From CADEED01 sp039930985 (lineage in GTDB: Bacteria > Pseudomonadota > Gammaproteobacteria > Steroidobacterales > Steroidobacteraceae): a stretch of DNA of 64,000 nucleotides. How positions within the stretch are numbered: position 1 is the first letter of the stretch; every line of letters starts with the position of its first letter. The position numbers and the translations under genes are program-made. Below are positions 24,741-33,052 of this stretch, one piece after another. The stretch lies in the NCBI GenBank assembly GCA_039930985.1, contig JBDTSV010000114.1, forward strand, positions 1 through 64,000, given 5' to 3'. Below the pieces are notes generated by a model. The model was not told where the DNA came from and made no database searches. It was given only the letters and a program-made list of their open reading frames with translations.

Positions 24741-27278
24741 ATGGCTCGCGTCGCTGCAATGCTGCTAATGGTGGCGTCGGGATTCGCGGCGCTCGGTTAC
24801 CAGATTGTCTGGACTCAGCAAGCCGCGCTTTGGCTCGGACACGAGTCCGCCGCCGTGCTTGCCGTGGTGGCGGGATTTTTTGGCGGCATCGCCGTGGGTG
24901 CGCTGGGTTTCGGCAAGCGCATCGGTGCCAGTGAGCGACCGGTACGGTGGTACGCGGCTTGCGAGGCCGTCATCGGCTTATGGAGCCTCGCGCTGTTATT
25001 GCTGATGGCGCCAGTGTCGGAGGCGTTGCTCGATCTGATCGGCGCCCAGCCTGCGCCACTCTGGCAGTGGCTTGTGGTGTTCGGCGGCACTTTCCTGCTG
25101 CTGCTGCCGGCGACGGCGGCGATGGGCGCCACTTTGCCGGCGATGGAGCGCATCGTCGCGAACCTGCGCGGGGAAGGCGCGCCGATCGCCAAGCTCTATG
25201 CGGGCAACACCTTTGGGGCGGTGCTCGGCGTGCTGGTGGCTGCGTTTGTGCTCGTGCCTCGACTTGGACTGTCGTTCACCGCAGCCATCTGCGTGGTTAC
25301 CAACTTTTTCTGCGCGGTCATTGCGCTGAAAGTGTTTGCGCCGAGTGTTGCCGCGACTCCGGCCGTGGTGGCGAACCATGCCCGCCAGCACCTGCGCCTT
25401 TTGGCCGCCACCGGATTGCTCGGCATCGGCTACGAGGTTCTGGTGGTACGCGTGCTGAGCCAGGTGGCGGAGAACACCGTCTACACGTTCGCCATTCTGC
25501 TGGCGGTGTATCTCGTTGGCAGCGCTGTGGGTGCGGCGGCGTACAGCCGGTGGGGATCGAAATCGCGGGATCACCTGCTGCAAATGTTGGCGGCGACATG
25601 CTTGTTAGGCGTCGTGAGCCTGGCCGGCGCGGCGAATGCCAAGGCCGCGCTCCTGGTTGCGGCCGGCCCCGGAATGTTCAGCGCGCTCCTGGCCGAATCC
25701 GCGCTGGCGCTGGCCGCGTTCCTGCTGCCTACCATCGTGATGGGCGCGCTGTTCAGTCACCTCGCCACCAACGCACGCGCGGCGGGCATCAGCTTCGGCC
25801 AGGCGATCGGCGCGAATACGCTGGGCGCAGCGCTGGCGCCGCTGCTGTGCGGATTGCTGTTGTTGCCGGTGCTCGGATCGACGTTTGCGTTGCTCCTCAT
25901 CTCGGCGGGCTATCTCGTGTTGGCGTCGCCGCGCGCGTGGCGCGCGCCCGCGCAGCTGTCGGTAGCGGCCGCGGCGGGCGCGCTCGCCGTGTGGGCTCCG
26001 TCGCTCGCGCTCATCAAGCTACCCGAGGGCGGCCGGCTGGCGAGCTACGCCGAAGGCGCATCGGCGACGGTGAGCGTGATCGAGGACGCCAACGGCATCG
26101 CCACATTGCACATCAACAACCGGCAGCAGGAAGGCAGCAGCGCGACGCTGTTGACGGATGGGCGGCAGGGACTGCTGCCGATACTTCTGCATCCAACGCC
26201 GCGGCGAGCGCTGTTTCTGGGGCTCGGAACCGGCGTAACCGCGCGTTCGGCAGCCGAAGACCCGGGCCTCGAAGTGGACGCGGTGGAGCTGCTACCCGAG
26301 GTGATTGCCGCGTCCTCGCAATTCGCTGCGCCGTTCGGCGACCCGGCGAACTCGCGATTGCGCATCCTGACCGCCGACGCGCGTCGCTTCGTGCGCGCCG
26401 CGCCCGAGCACTATGACGTGATCGTGGCTGACAACTTTCATCCGGCGCGCAGCGGCTCGGGCGCGCTATACACAGTCGAGCACTTCGCAGCGGTGCGCGG
26501 ACGCCTTGCCCCTGGTGGCGTGTTCTGCCAGTGGCTGCCGCTGCATCAGCTCGATCTCGACACCCTGCGCAGCATCGTGCGCAGTTACCTGCGTGTGTAT
26601 CCGCGCGGCTGGGCCATGCTCGCGACCAACAGCCTCGAGACACCCGTGCTCGGGCTCGTGTCGCGACGCGATGGAGAGCGCATCGACCTGGTGGACGGGC
26701 GTCGACGCCTGGCTGCGCTGAAGACTCCACATCCGCTCGCCGACTTCGGCATCACCGATGACCTCGCGCTGTTTGGCAGCTTCATCGCCGGCCCGGACTC
26801 ACTCGCGCGTTTCGCTGGTGCTGCACCGTTCAATACCGACGACCATCCCGTCGTCACGTACCTGGCACCGCGCATCACGTATGCACCCACTTCCGCGCCG
26901 CGCGACCGATTGTTAGCGCTGCTGGCTGAAGTCGACATCGAACCGGCGCAGGTTCTGGCCTCGATCGACGCGGCCTGGACGCAGCGCCTTACCGCGTACT
27001 GGCAGGCGCGCGATCGATATCTCGAGATGGGCCGCGACGTGAAGCCGACCTACGACGCGCGCGAAATGCTCGGGCAGGTTCGTGATCCGCTTCTGTCCGT
27101 ATTGCACATCAGCCCGGACTTTCGGCCGGCTTATGACCCGCTACTGCGAATGGCGTACGGTATCGCGCCGAGCGACTCCGCCGCGGCACGAGCGTTGCTC
27201 ACACAGCTGGAACGGGAGCAGCCCGCACGGCCCGAGGCCGCGGAGGCGCTGCGCGCACTCGACGCGTCATTTCGGTAG
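24741..27278 (+). CDS. Fused membrane transporter-like / spermidine synthase-like protein
   Basis: 845 aa. Residues 1-~420 form a membrane domain of about 10-12 spans (VASGFAALGYQIVWTQQAAL is the typical opening of fused MFS/spermidine synthase proteins). Residues ~430-720 are a SpeE-like methyltransferase fold with LFLGLGTGVTARSA (cofactor loop), VDAVELLPEVI (acidic residue for ribose) and DVIVADNFHPARSGS. The substrate is unlikely to be assumed from the name, because many members do not make spermidine. The C-terminal ~120 residues are helical. The end overlaps a convergent GNAT gene by 12 bp. Confidence 0.87.
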   Translation: MARVAAMLLMVASGFAALGYQIVWTQQAALWLGHESAAVLAVVAGFFGGIAVGALGFGKRIGASERPVRWYAACEAVIGLWSLALLLLMAPVSEALLDLIGAQPAPLWQWLVVFGGTFLLLLPATAAMGATLPAMERIVANLRGEGAPIAKLYAGNTFGAVLGVLVAAFVLVPRLGLSFTAAICVVTNFFCAVIALKVFAPSVAATPAVVANHARQHLRLLAATGLLGIGYEVLVVRVLSQVAENTVYTFAILLAVYLVGSAVGAAAYSRWGSKSRDHLLQMLAATCLLGVVSLAGAANAKAALLVAAGPGMFSALLAESALALAAFLLPTIVMGALFSHLATNARAAGISFGQAIGANTLGAALAPLLCGLLLLPVLGSTFALLLISAGYLVLASPRAWRAPAQLSVAAAAGALAVWAPSLALIKLPEGGRLASYAEGASATVSVIEDANGIATLHINNRQQEGSSATLLTDGRQGLLPILLHPTPRRALFLGLGTGVTARSAAEDPGLEVDAVELLPEVIAASSQFAAPFGDPANSRLRILTADARRFVRAAPEHYDVIVADNFHPARSGSGALYTVEHFAAVRGRLAPGGVFCQWLPLHQLDLDTLRSIVRSYLRVYPRGWAMLATNSLETPVLGLVSRRDGERIDLVDGRRRLAALKTPHPLADFGITDDLALFGSFIAGPDSLARFAGAAPFNTDDHPVVTYLAPRITYAPTSAPRDRLLALLAEVDIEPAQVLASIDAAWTQRLTAYWQARDRYLEMGRDVKPTYDAREMLGQVRDPLLSVLHISPDFRPAYDPLLRMAYGIAPSDSAAARALLTQLEREQPARPEAAEALRALDASFR

Positions 27279-27752
27279 TTCGTCGACCACGGGGCGAAAC
27301 CATTTTTCGAGATGGATGCCGTCCATGAGGCCGCGGTACATCTTGCGGGTGATGGTCAGCTCCGTGTAGCCGTGTTCGCCGTAGAAAATGCGCGCGGGCG
27401 TATTGTCCCGGCGGCACTCCACGCGGATGCGCTTCGCCCCGGCGGTGCGCGCCGCCTCTTCGAGCCAGCGCAGGATTGCACTGCCGATGCCGCGGCGCCG
27501 GGTCCCGCTGCGAACGGCGAAGAGGAGTAGATGGGCGTCGTCATCGGCGAAGAACATGATGCCAAACGCAGCGATCTTTCCGCGTTCACCTGCCACCACC
27601 ACATTAGTGTCGGGATCGTGGACGGCATTCGCGACCCGCTCGGCCGTCCAGGTCCACGGCAGGCCCTGCTCGATGTAGTCGCGCGACATCGCGGCGATGC
27701 CATCGGCGTCGGACAGCTTGGCGAGCCGAACGGTGACGTCGGTGGTTTTCAT
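27267..27752 (-). CDS. GNAT family N-acetyltransferase
   Basis: 161 aa with the GNAT acetyl-CoA signature VRSGTRRRGIGSAILRWLEE (R/QxxGxG/A loop) and the C-terminal RIFYGEHGYTE motif. Likely transfers acetyl from CoA to a small molecule or protein amine; substrate unknown. Its start overlaps the stop of the VOC gene by four bases (ATGA). The 3' end overlaps the convergent spermidine synthase-like gene by 12 bp. Confidence 0.88.
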   Translation of the reverse strand: MKTTDVTVRLAKLSDADGIAAMSRDYIEQGLPWTWTAERVANAVHDPDTNVVVAGERGKIAAFGIMFFADDDAHLLLFAVRSGTRRRGIGSAILRWLEEAARTAGAKRIRVECRRDNTPARIFYGEHGYTELTITRKMYRGLMDGIHLEKWFRPVVDELPK

Positions 27753-28147
27753 GGCTCGCGTCTCCGGGAAACCCTCACGCCGAACACATTACCTTCTGGA
27801 TCGTGCCCGAGGAAGAAATGGGTGTCGTTGCCGGCCCAGGCCGGCGGCAGGTCATCGATGACGCCGCCAAGGCGCGTCGCTTCCCGCCTCGCCTGCTCAA
27901 GATCGGTGACCGGAAAGTCGAGGCGGATGGCGCTGCGCTCGCGCCGTTCCGGTGGGCTATCTACCGATTCCAGTGTCAGCAGCCGTTGCTGGATCTGGTG
28001 AATCGTCAGTTCGAAGCCCGGGAAGACCAGCACATCATGATCGCGATCAGCGCGCGAGGAATGAATGGCGAACACGCCTTGGTAAAATGCGGCAACTTTG
28101 CGAAGGTGGTTCGCAAAGATCACCGCACTGACGGATGAGGTTGTCAT
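27749..28147 (-). CDS. VOC family (glyoxalase/bleomycin resistance-like) protein
   Basis: 132 aa with two beta-alpha-beta-beta-beta units: VSAVIFANHLRKVAAFYQGV, and FPVTDLEQARREATRLGG then HFFLGHDPEGNVFGVRVS, the conserved end of the fold. A metal-dependent isomerase, dioxygenase or drug-binding role is possible; the family does not define the reaction. Its ATG abuts the stop of the SRPBCC gene with no gap. Confidence 0.87.
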   Translation of the reverse strand: MTTSSVSAVIFANHLRKVAAFYQGVFAIHSSRADRDHDVLVFPGFELTIHQIQQRLLTLESVDSPPERRERSAIRLDFPVTDLEQARREATRLGGVIDDLPPAWAGNDTHFFLGHDPEGNVFGVRVSRRREP

Positions 28148-28594
28148 TTATCCGGGGATATCCGGCTCGACCAGGTTGGCAAGCTGCGCCAGCGATTCCT
28201 GCCAGCCCAGGTAGCACATCTCGGTCGGTATGACTTCGGGAATTCCTTCCTGGACGATGTTGATCTCCGTGCCGCAGGACACCGCCTTCAGCGTCACCGT
28301 AACCTGCATTGCGCCCGGCAAATTTGGGTCGTCGAACTTGTCGTTGTAGCGCAGCCGCTGGTCGGGTACGAGTTCGAGGTACTCGCCACCGAATGAGTGA
28401 CCGTTGCCAGTTGAGAAGTTCGTGAACGACATCTTGAAGGTGCCACCGACGCGAGCGTCGAGGTGATGAACCTTGCAGGTGAAGCCGTAGGGCGGAAGCC
28501 ACTTCGCCGACGCATCTGCATCAAGGAAGGCCTTGTAGACCTTGGCGGGTTTCGTTTTCAGGACTCGGTGTAGTCGGACGGTTCCGGTCGGCAT
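28148..28594 (-). CDS. SRPBCC/AHSA1-like domain protein
   Basis: 148-aa START-like helix-grip protein. Family features: RVLKTKPAKVYKAFLDADAS then KWLPPYGFTCKVHHLDARVG, and the C-terminal helix LGWQESLAQLANLVE. Proteins of this type bind hydrophobic ligands or assist chaperones. First gene of a three-gene minus-strand unit with VOC and GNAT genes, a common mix in small accessory operons. A GAGGATC ribosome site precedes the ATG. Confidence 0.85.
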   Translation of the reverse strand: MPTGTVRLHRVLKTKPAKVYKAFLDADASAKWLPPYGFTCKVHHLDARVGGTFKMSFTNFSTGNGHSFGGEYLELVPDQRLRYNDKFDDPNLPGAMQVTVTLKAVSCGTEINIVQEGIPEVIPTEMCYLGWQESLAQLANLVEPDIPG

Positions 28595-28819
28595 GGTCGA
28601 TCCTCATCGGTGGACGGAGAACTGGCGCATCACTCGCGCACTTCCCCAGGGTTGAACTCGGTGTTCGCGACCGGCGCATTCGGCTTCGATGTCCCGATCC
28701 ATTGGCATCTCCAACAGTTAGGCGTCTACACGAGTAGGAGCGGGCCTACTCAAACCCTGGCAGTCTCGATGTGGCGTCGATATTCGCACGGAGCTAGTTT
28801 CTAGCCAACGGAGGCTCCC

Positions 28820-28993
28820 ATGTCTTTTGCCCTTTACATCCTCGGCTTGGCGGTGCTGCTTGGAGGCGTTGCCTGGGGCCTGGTCGTTGCCGGAATCGCG
28901 GTGACGTACGTGGTGATCACGTGTCTGGTCGTTGGAGGCGTCGGCATCATGATGGCGGTGTCGCGAACCCGAACGAAGGATCCGCCAGTTTAG
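28820..28993 (+). CDS. 57-aa two-span membrane micro-protein
   Basis: Short gene with a good ribosome site (GGAGG, 5 nt before the ATG). It begins MSFALYILGLAVLLGGVAWG and has a second hydrophobic segment (VTYVVITCLVVGGVGIMMAV), then a short Arg/Lys tail RTRTKDPPV. Two membrane spans with a positive C-terminus predict an inner-membrane hairpin. Family and role unknown. Its stop overlaps the convergent aspartyl protease-like gene by three bases. The 225 bp upstream (28595-28819) hold no other gene that I can see. Confidence 0.65.
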   Translation: MSFALYILGLAVLLGGVAWGLVVAGIAVTYVVITCLVVGGVGIMMAVSRTRTKDPPV

Positions 28994-29949
28994 TTCCTTA
29001 GAACGTATGCCGTCGCGCCTGGGTAGTCGAGCACGATGCGAAGATACTTCAAGGTAGATCCGCCGATGGCACCAGAAATCTCCCGATCCATCATCTGCGA
29101 CATCCATTTCTGAAAGGTCGCATCGGGACGCTGCGTAAACCATACGGGGCCAATCGTGACGCCAGCGACGGTGACCTCTGGGACTTCGATCATCGCGAAC
29201 ACGTGGCCCGTCACCTTCTCCGCCTTTTCAAGGACGCGCCAGGTCGGATGCGCGGCATGCCAGCGATCGAAGATCGTTTTGATGACGTAGCTAGTGCCAG
29301 TCTTTGTCCCTGGCTTCACTTGAAATGCGGGGGCGGATTCTTCCGTCAGTTCCGCGGTTGCACCCGTGTCGAGAAGAACGTCTATTGGCTTGCCATCAAC
29401 GGAGATCGCGATGCGTGGAAAATTCAGAGCTCTCTTGCCGTCGGCGCGTGAAGCGAAACCAAGCGCGGCGACGTGGTCTGCGCCGGATGGCTTCCAGCCC
29501 GAAATGACCTCGAGAGTTTGACCGGGATAGTCGATTCGCCAGACTCGATCGGCAAACCATCGCGAACCCAAAGTTCCGTCGCCTTCCGTCAGCTCGGCAT
29601 CAGGCGCGACAACAAGGTGGCCGTTGAGCCAAGGTTCCTTCGAGGGCGCTGGCACTCCAGCCCGGCGGAGGAATTCCGGATAGTTCACGATGTGGGCCTT
29701 GCCGCGCTCGCCGTCAACTTCGCCCGCCGCACGTAGCTTCAATCGCTCGGCGGCAGACTTGCTGATCGCATTCCAGCCGCCACCGGTATCCGTGAAGAGG
29801 TTGAGAGTCGAGCCGTCAGGTGCTGGCGCGACAACGAAGACGCGATCGTGAACGAACTTGGTGGGAACGACCTGCGCGACGGAACAGACAGATGAGAGAG
29901 CCAGGACCAGCGGTGTGAACGTCGCGAGCATTGTGCGTTGCTCGGTCAT
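28990..29949 (-). CDS. Exported aspartyl protease-like protein with two DTG motifs
   Basis: 319 aa with a signal peptide (LATFTPLVLALSSVCSVAQ). Two retropepsin/pepsin-type active-site motifs are visible: LFTDTGGGW near residue 52 and VLLDTGATAEL near residue 200. That is one per half, as in bilobal pepsin-like proteases. Probably periplasmic. Whether the first motif, with GGG instead of GS/GA, is catalytic is uncertain. The ATG overlaps the stop of the small exported protein gene upstream (ATGA), suggesting a pair. Confidence 0.75.
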   Translation of the reverse strand: MTEQRTMLATFTPLVLALSSVCSVAQVVPTKFVHDRVFVVAPAPDGSTLNLFTDTGGGWNAISKSAAERLKLRAAGEVDGERGKAHIVNYPEFLRRAGVPAPSKEPWLNGHLVVAPDAELTEGDGTLGSRWFADRVWRIDYPGQTLEVISGWKPSGADHVAALGFASRADGKRALNFPRIAISVDGKPIDVLLDTGATAELTEESAPAFQVKPGTKTGTSYVIKTIFDRWHAAHPTWRVLEKAEKVTGHVFAMIEVPEVTVAGVTIGPVWFTQRPDATFQKWMSQMMDREISGAIGGSTLKYLRIVLDYPGATAYVLRN

Positions 29950-30371
29950 TTGCCTGGACCATGCGCCCAGCCACCATAGTGGCTTGAATCGCCCATGAAT
30001 CGCGTTTTGTTGTCCCGCCCGTAATAGGTTCCGAGCTCTTCAGTTATTTCGAATGACGGATCGCGCGGCTCCGGATGTGATGCGCGATAGAAGTGGATGA
30101 TCAGGTCGCAATTCGCAGGAGTACCTGCGCCGAGGTGTGCGGCGACACTCCTGATGATCCGGTTCACGCTGCGCTGGTGGTGAACCACGGTCTCGTCGGC
30201 GACCACCCAGGCGACGCACTTCTGCTGCCCCGATTCAACGCCAACGAGGCGATAGGCGGGATTTTTCGAGTCGTATGACGAATTCGAATCCAAAGTAGGC
30301 GACTGCCACAAGTCGCCCGCCGATGTGATTGGGGCCAGAAGGAGCAATGCGGCGGCGAAAGATGTACGCAT
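29946..30371 (-). CDS. Small exported protein, unknown
   Basis: 141 aa with a clear signal peptide (FAAALLLLAPITSAGD). The mature part has HHQRSVNRIIRSVAAHLGAG and a Gly/Tyr-rich end (YYGRDNKTRFMGDSSHYGGW). Two cysteines in the mature part could form a disulphide. I do not recognise a family. Translationally coupled to the aspartyl protease-like gene, so it may be its partner or substrate. An AGGTGA ribosome site precedes the ATG. Confidence 0.65.
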   Translation of the reverse strand: MRTSFAAALLLLAPITSAGDLWQSPTLDSNSSYDSKNPAYRLVGVESGQQKCVAWVVADETVVHHQRSVNRIIRSVAAHLGAGTPANCDLIIHFYRASHPEPRDPSFEITEELGTYYGRDNKTRFMGDSSHYGGWAHGPGK

Positions 30372-30379
30372 GGTGTCAC

Positions 30380-30913
30380 CTAACGATTGGATTGAGCGCC
30401 GCTAGCTAGTCCGAGTGAATGAAGCTGAGCCTCGAGTGTGGCCTTCGAGCTCCACGGAAGGATTGGTGAGTTGCGTCGTTCATCTGGTGGATTCTGCAAC
30501 AGCCCGTCGGACCAGCCGCCACAACCCACGAGAGGCAGGAGCGGCCTCTTGTGCAACCACGCGAGGCATACCTCTGAGATGGTACCCGCGCGGCCGCCGA
30601 TGACGAGGCAGGCATCACCGGCAAGAGCCATGAGCAGATTTCGTGCGTCGCCCATGCCGCAGGGAATGACCACGTTTGCCGGCCAATCCGCAGCGGGCAT
30701 TTCGTCGGAGGTGATGATGCTGACGACGAGGCCGCCCGAAGCTTGCGCCCTCTCCGCCGCGACGCGCGTCGCGGGACTGCCGCAGCCGCTGACAACAGTG
30801 ATGCCGAGGCGAGCGAGTAGTTCGCCGGCGTCACCGGCAAGTTCGTGGGCTTTAGAGCCGGGCTCGGCGCTTCCGAGGACGCAAATCTGAGGTCGGCGGG
30901 GGGAATTTGTCAT
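30380..30913 (-). CDS. LOG-like / TIGR00725 family nucleotide-binding protein (SLOG fold)
   Basis: 177 aa with the Rossmann-type lysine-decarboxylase-like fold: ICVLGSAEPGSKAHELAG at the start, VVSGCGSPATRVAAERA, then the CLVIGGRAGTISEV loop, a version of the PGGxGTxxE motif of cytokinin-activating LOG proteins. It aligns better with the TIGR00725 group than with true LOG enzymes because the Pro of PGG is replaced. A nucleotide or nucleotide-derived ligand is expected; the activity is unknown. Starts 66 bp upstream of nothing recognisable. Confidence 0.8.
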   Translation of the reverse strand: MTNSPRRPQICVLGSAEPGSKAHELAGDAGELLARLGITVVSGCGSPATRVAAERAQASGGLVVSIITSDEMPAADWPANVVIPCGMGDARNLLMALAGDACLVIGGRAGTISEVCLAWLHKRPLLPLVGCGGWSDGLLQNPPDERRNSPILPWSSKATLEAQLHSLGLASGAQSNR

Positions 30914-30979
30914 TCAGATTTTTGGTGTAGTGCGTAGTTGGAGGTAACGAGAGCGAGAACGTTCAACCCATTCTTGCTG

Positions 30980-31519
30980 TTAGTCGCACCATTGTCGTTC
31001 GCATGGCACACCATCGCCGTCCCCGTCCATCTTGGTACCCGGGCAGTTGCGAATGAAGTACGTGGCCTCGCCACACGAGTTCATTTGCGAGCACATTGTG
31101 CGACCGTCGCAGACGTACGGGGACTCCGGCACCGAAGGTTCTTGGGGAACCCCCGATGCGTTGTCTCCTGCCGGACCTACCGCGGCGTTGTAGCGTGAGT
31201 AGCCGTAAGAGCCTAGGCCAACAATTGCCACGAGCGTCAACGCGCGAGCAGGCCAACGATTTTCGCGAGGCGCTCGCTTGCGTCTACCCGCGGGCTTTTC
31301 AATGGAATGCTGGCGGGTACGCGTCACGCGGACTGCACGCTGTCTTCGGTCGGGGCCGGCCTCGACTTCGAAGGAAACCAGCTCGCCTATTTGAGGGCGA
31401 ACGCCGTCGCGGGGGAAGGCGGAAATGTGGACGAAAACGTCCGGTGCGCTGTTGGCAGGCTTGATGAAGCCGAAGCCGCGATCATCGTTCCACTTGGCGA
31501 GCGTGCCATGGGTTCGCAT
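30980..31519 (-). CDS. Cold-shock domain + membrane span + excalibur domain fusion protein
   Basis: 179 aa. Residues 1-~68 are a cold-shock/S1-like RNA-binding domain with RNP motifs DRGFGFIKP and DVFVHISAF. A basic linker (EKPAGRRKRAPRENRW) leads into one membrane span (ARALTLVAIVGLGSYGYS). The C-terminal ~45 residues form an excalibur calcium-binding-like domain with paired cysteines and DGDGDGVPCE. The topology predicts nucleic-acid binding on the cytoplasmic side and a calcium-binding domain outside. Such fusions occur in proteobacteria; the function is not established. Confidence 0.85.
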   Translation of the reverse strand: MRTHGTLAKWNDDRGFGFIKPANSAPDVFVHISAFPRDGVRPQIGELVSFEVEAGPDRRQRAVRVTRTRQHSIEKPAGRRKRAPRENRWPARALTLVAIVGLGSYGYSRYNAAVGPAGDNASGVPQEPSVPESPYVCDGRTMCSQMNSCGEATYFIRNCPGTKMDGDGDGVPCERQWCD

Positions 31520-31926
31520 GAGAGCAACCTAGCGATTGCGCGGAGTGCCGCGATTGAAGCGCATTCGTTGCCGTACTCGAGGTGCGCTATTCACAGGTTC
31601 ACGAGTCGATCAGGTACAAGCCAAATCTGTCCGACGCCGTCGGTCTCCATGTGAGCCTCAACGAGTTGCGTCCCATCTGAACGTTGGCTCGCATAACATT
31701 CCTTACTTGTCCAAGCGGCTGAATTTACTACAGCGCCGAGCCCATTTGCCGGCAAACTACTCCGTGCTGTTAGACGATCTGCCGCATAGCAATCCGCGGC
31801 CGTGAAAACAGCGCGCGAGCTCTCCACCCAAAACTCCCCTCATCTCTTCGTCGCCCGCTATAGCCTCCCCGCGCCGACACATATATAAGTGTCCCCCAAC
31901 AAACCTTCCCTCCTTAAGGGTCCCCC
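31520..31926. other. 407-bp region without a convincing gene
   Basis: I see no supported gene here. A minus-strand frame ending near 31591 (…GQIWLVPDRLVNL) looks mildly protein-like but has no ribosome site and only a GTG start, so it may be a remnant. Close to the right end, CGACACATATATAAGTGTCCCCC (about 31874-31896) contains a GACAC/GTGTC inverted repeat and shares the GTGTCCCC core with the REP-like repeats elsewhere in the window. Confidence 0.4.
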
Positions 31927-33036
31927 GTGGAGTTCTACACAAAAGCCTTTTTCGTCGCGCTCGCCCTCGCCGTTCTCTACGGCCTGGCGATGGTGGTTCA
32001 GCCCTTCGCGGGGTCGATGGCTTGGGGAATCTTCCTTGCCTTCATGCTCTACCCGTCGCATGTCTGGCTGACGCGTAAATTCCGCAATCGCGCCGGGGTT
32101 TCGGCCGGACTCATCACGGGCCTCACGCCGTTCGTGCTGCTCACGCCGCTCACCTTCCTCGGCATCATCTTCGCGCAGCAGGCGCGCGCGCTGGTCGAAT
32201 ACATTCAGCAGAGCGACTTCCGCCTCGACGGCAGCACGCTGCAGCGCCTGGAGCAGTACCCGGTGGTAGGTCCGGTGGCGCGCCTGGCGCGTGAGCAGCT
32301 GTCGGTGTCGGCCACGGACATTCAGGAGTGGCTGACGAACGCGGCGCAGGGAATTCTCAAGAACGTCGCGTCGATTGGCGGCGGCTTCGTGCTCTCGGCG
32401 CTCGGCACGCTGGTCGGCTTTTTCTTCATGCTCTTTCTCCTGTTTTTCTTCCTGCGCGATGGACGCGGCATGTTCATGAGGCTGCAGCGGCTGATCCCAG
32501 TGCCCGAAGAACATCGCGAGCAGCTCTTCCATCACCTCTCGAGCGTGACGCGCGGTGTGTTTTACGGCATCGGCCTCACGGCGCTCTTCCAGGGATTGCT
32601 GGTGGGAATTGCGTTCGCCATCGCGGGGTTGCCGTCACCCGTAGTTTTTGGTGTGTTGGCGGCGATACTCGCGTTGCTTCCCGCGGGCGGCGCGGCCATC
32701 GTGTGGATTCCGGGCATGCTCTTCCTGGCGGCTACGGACCGCTGGGGCATGGCGGTGTTCATGCTGGTCGCCGGCCTCATCATCTCGACCTCAGACAACA
32801 TTCTTCGCCCGATCCTGGTGGCACGTTACGCGCCGGTGTCGGCCTTCATGGTGTTCGTGGGTGTGGTGGGCGGCATCGCCGCCTTCGGCCCCATCGGCAT
32901 CGTGGTCGGGCCGGTGTTCCTCGCGCTGGTGGCGGCGATCCTGGAATATTTCGACGAGAAGGTCATTGCGCCGAACAAGCGGCGGCTCGACGCGCAGGCG
33001 GATGACTCGCGACCGCCGCCGATGCCGGGGCTCTGA
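31927..33036 (+). CDS. AI-2E family transporter (PerM/YdiK-like)
   Basis: 369-aa inner-membrane protein with about eight spans. The family features are an N-terminal pair of spans around LYGLAMVVQPFAGSMAWGIF, a soluble amphipathic middle, and a C-terminal set with GLLVGIAFAIAGLPSPVVFG, ILALLPAGGAAIVWIPGML and SDNILRPILVARYAP. The name reflects one tested member exporting autoinducer-2; others move different substrates, so it is best called a putative exporter. Starts at GTG 31927 with AAGGG seven bases upstream. Confidence 0.88.
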   Translation: MEFYTKAFFVALALAVLYGLAMVVQPFAGSMAWGIFLAFMLYPSHVWLTRKFRNRAGVSAGLITGLTPFVLLTPLTFLGIIFAQQARALVEYIQQSDFRLDGSTLQRLEQYPVVGPVARLAREQLSVSATDIQEWLTNAAQGILKNVASIGGGFVLSALGTLVGFFFMLFLLFFFLRDGRGMFMRLQRLIPVPEEHREQLFHHLSSVTRGVFYGIGLTALFQGLLVGIAFAIAGLPSPVVFGVLAAILALLPAGGAAIVWIPGMLFLAATDRWGMAVFMLVAGLIISTSDNILRPILVARYAPVSAFMVFVGVVGGIAAFGPIGIVVGPVFLALVAAILEYFDEKVIAPNKRRLDAQADDSRPPPMPGL

Positions 33037-33052
33037 GCGCGCCGCGAGCTCT

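Noticed and set aside
31591..31827. 78-codon minus frame ending GQIWLVPDRLVNL
   Set aside because: Only a GTG start and no ribosome site; composition is plausible but support is insufficient.
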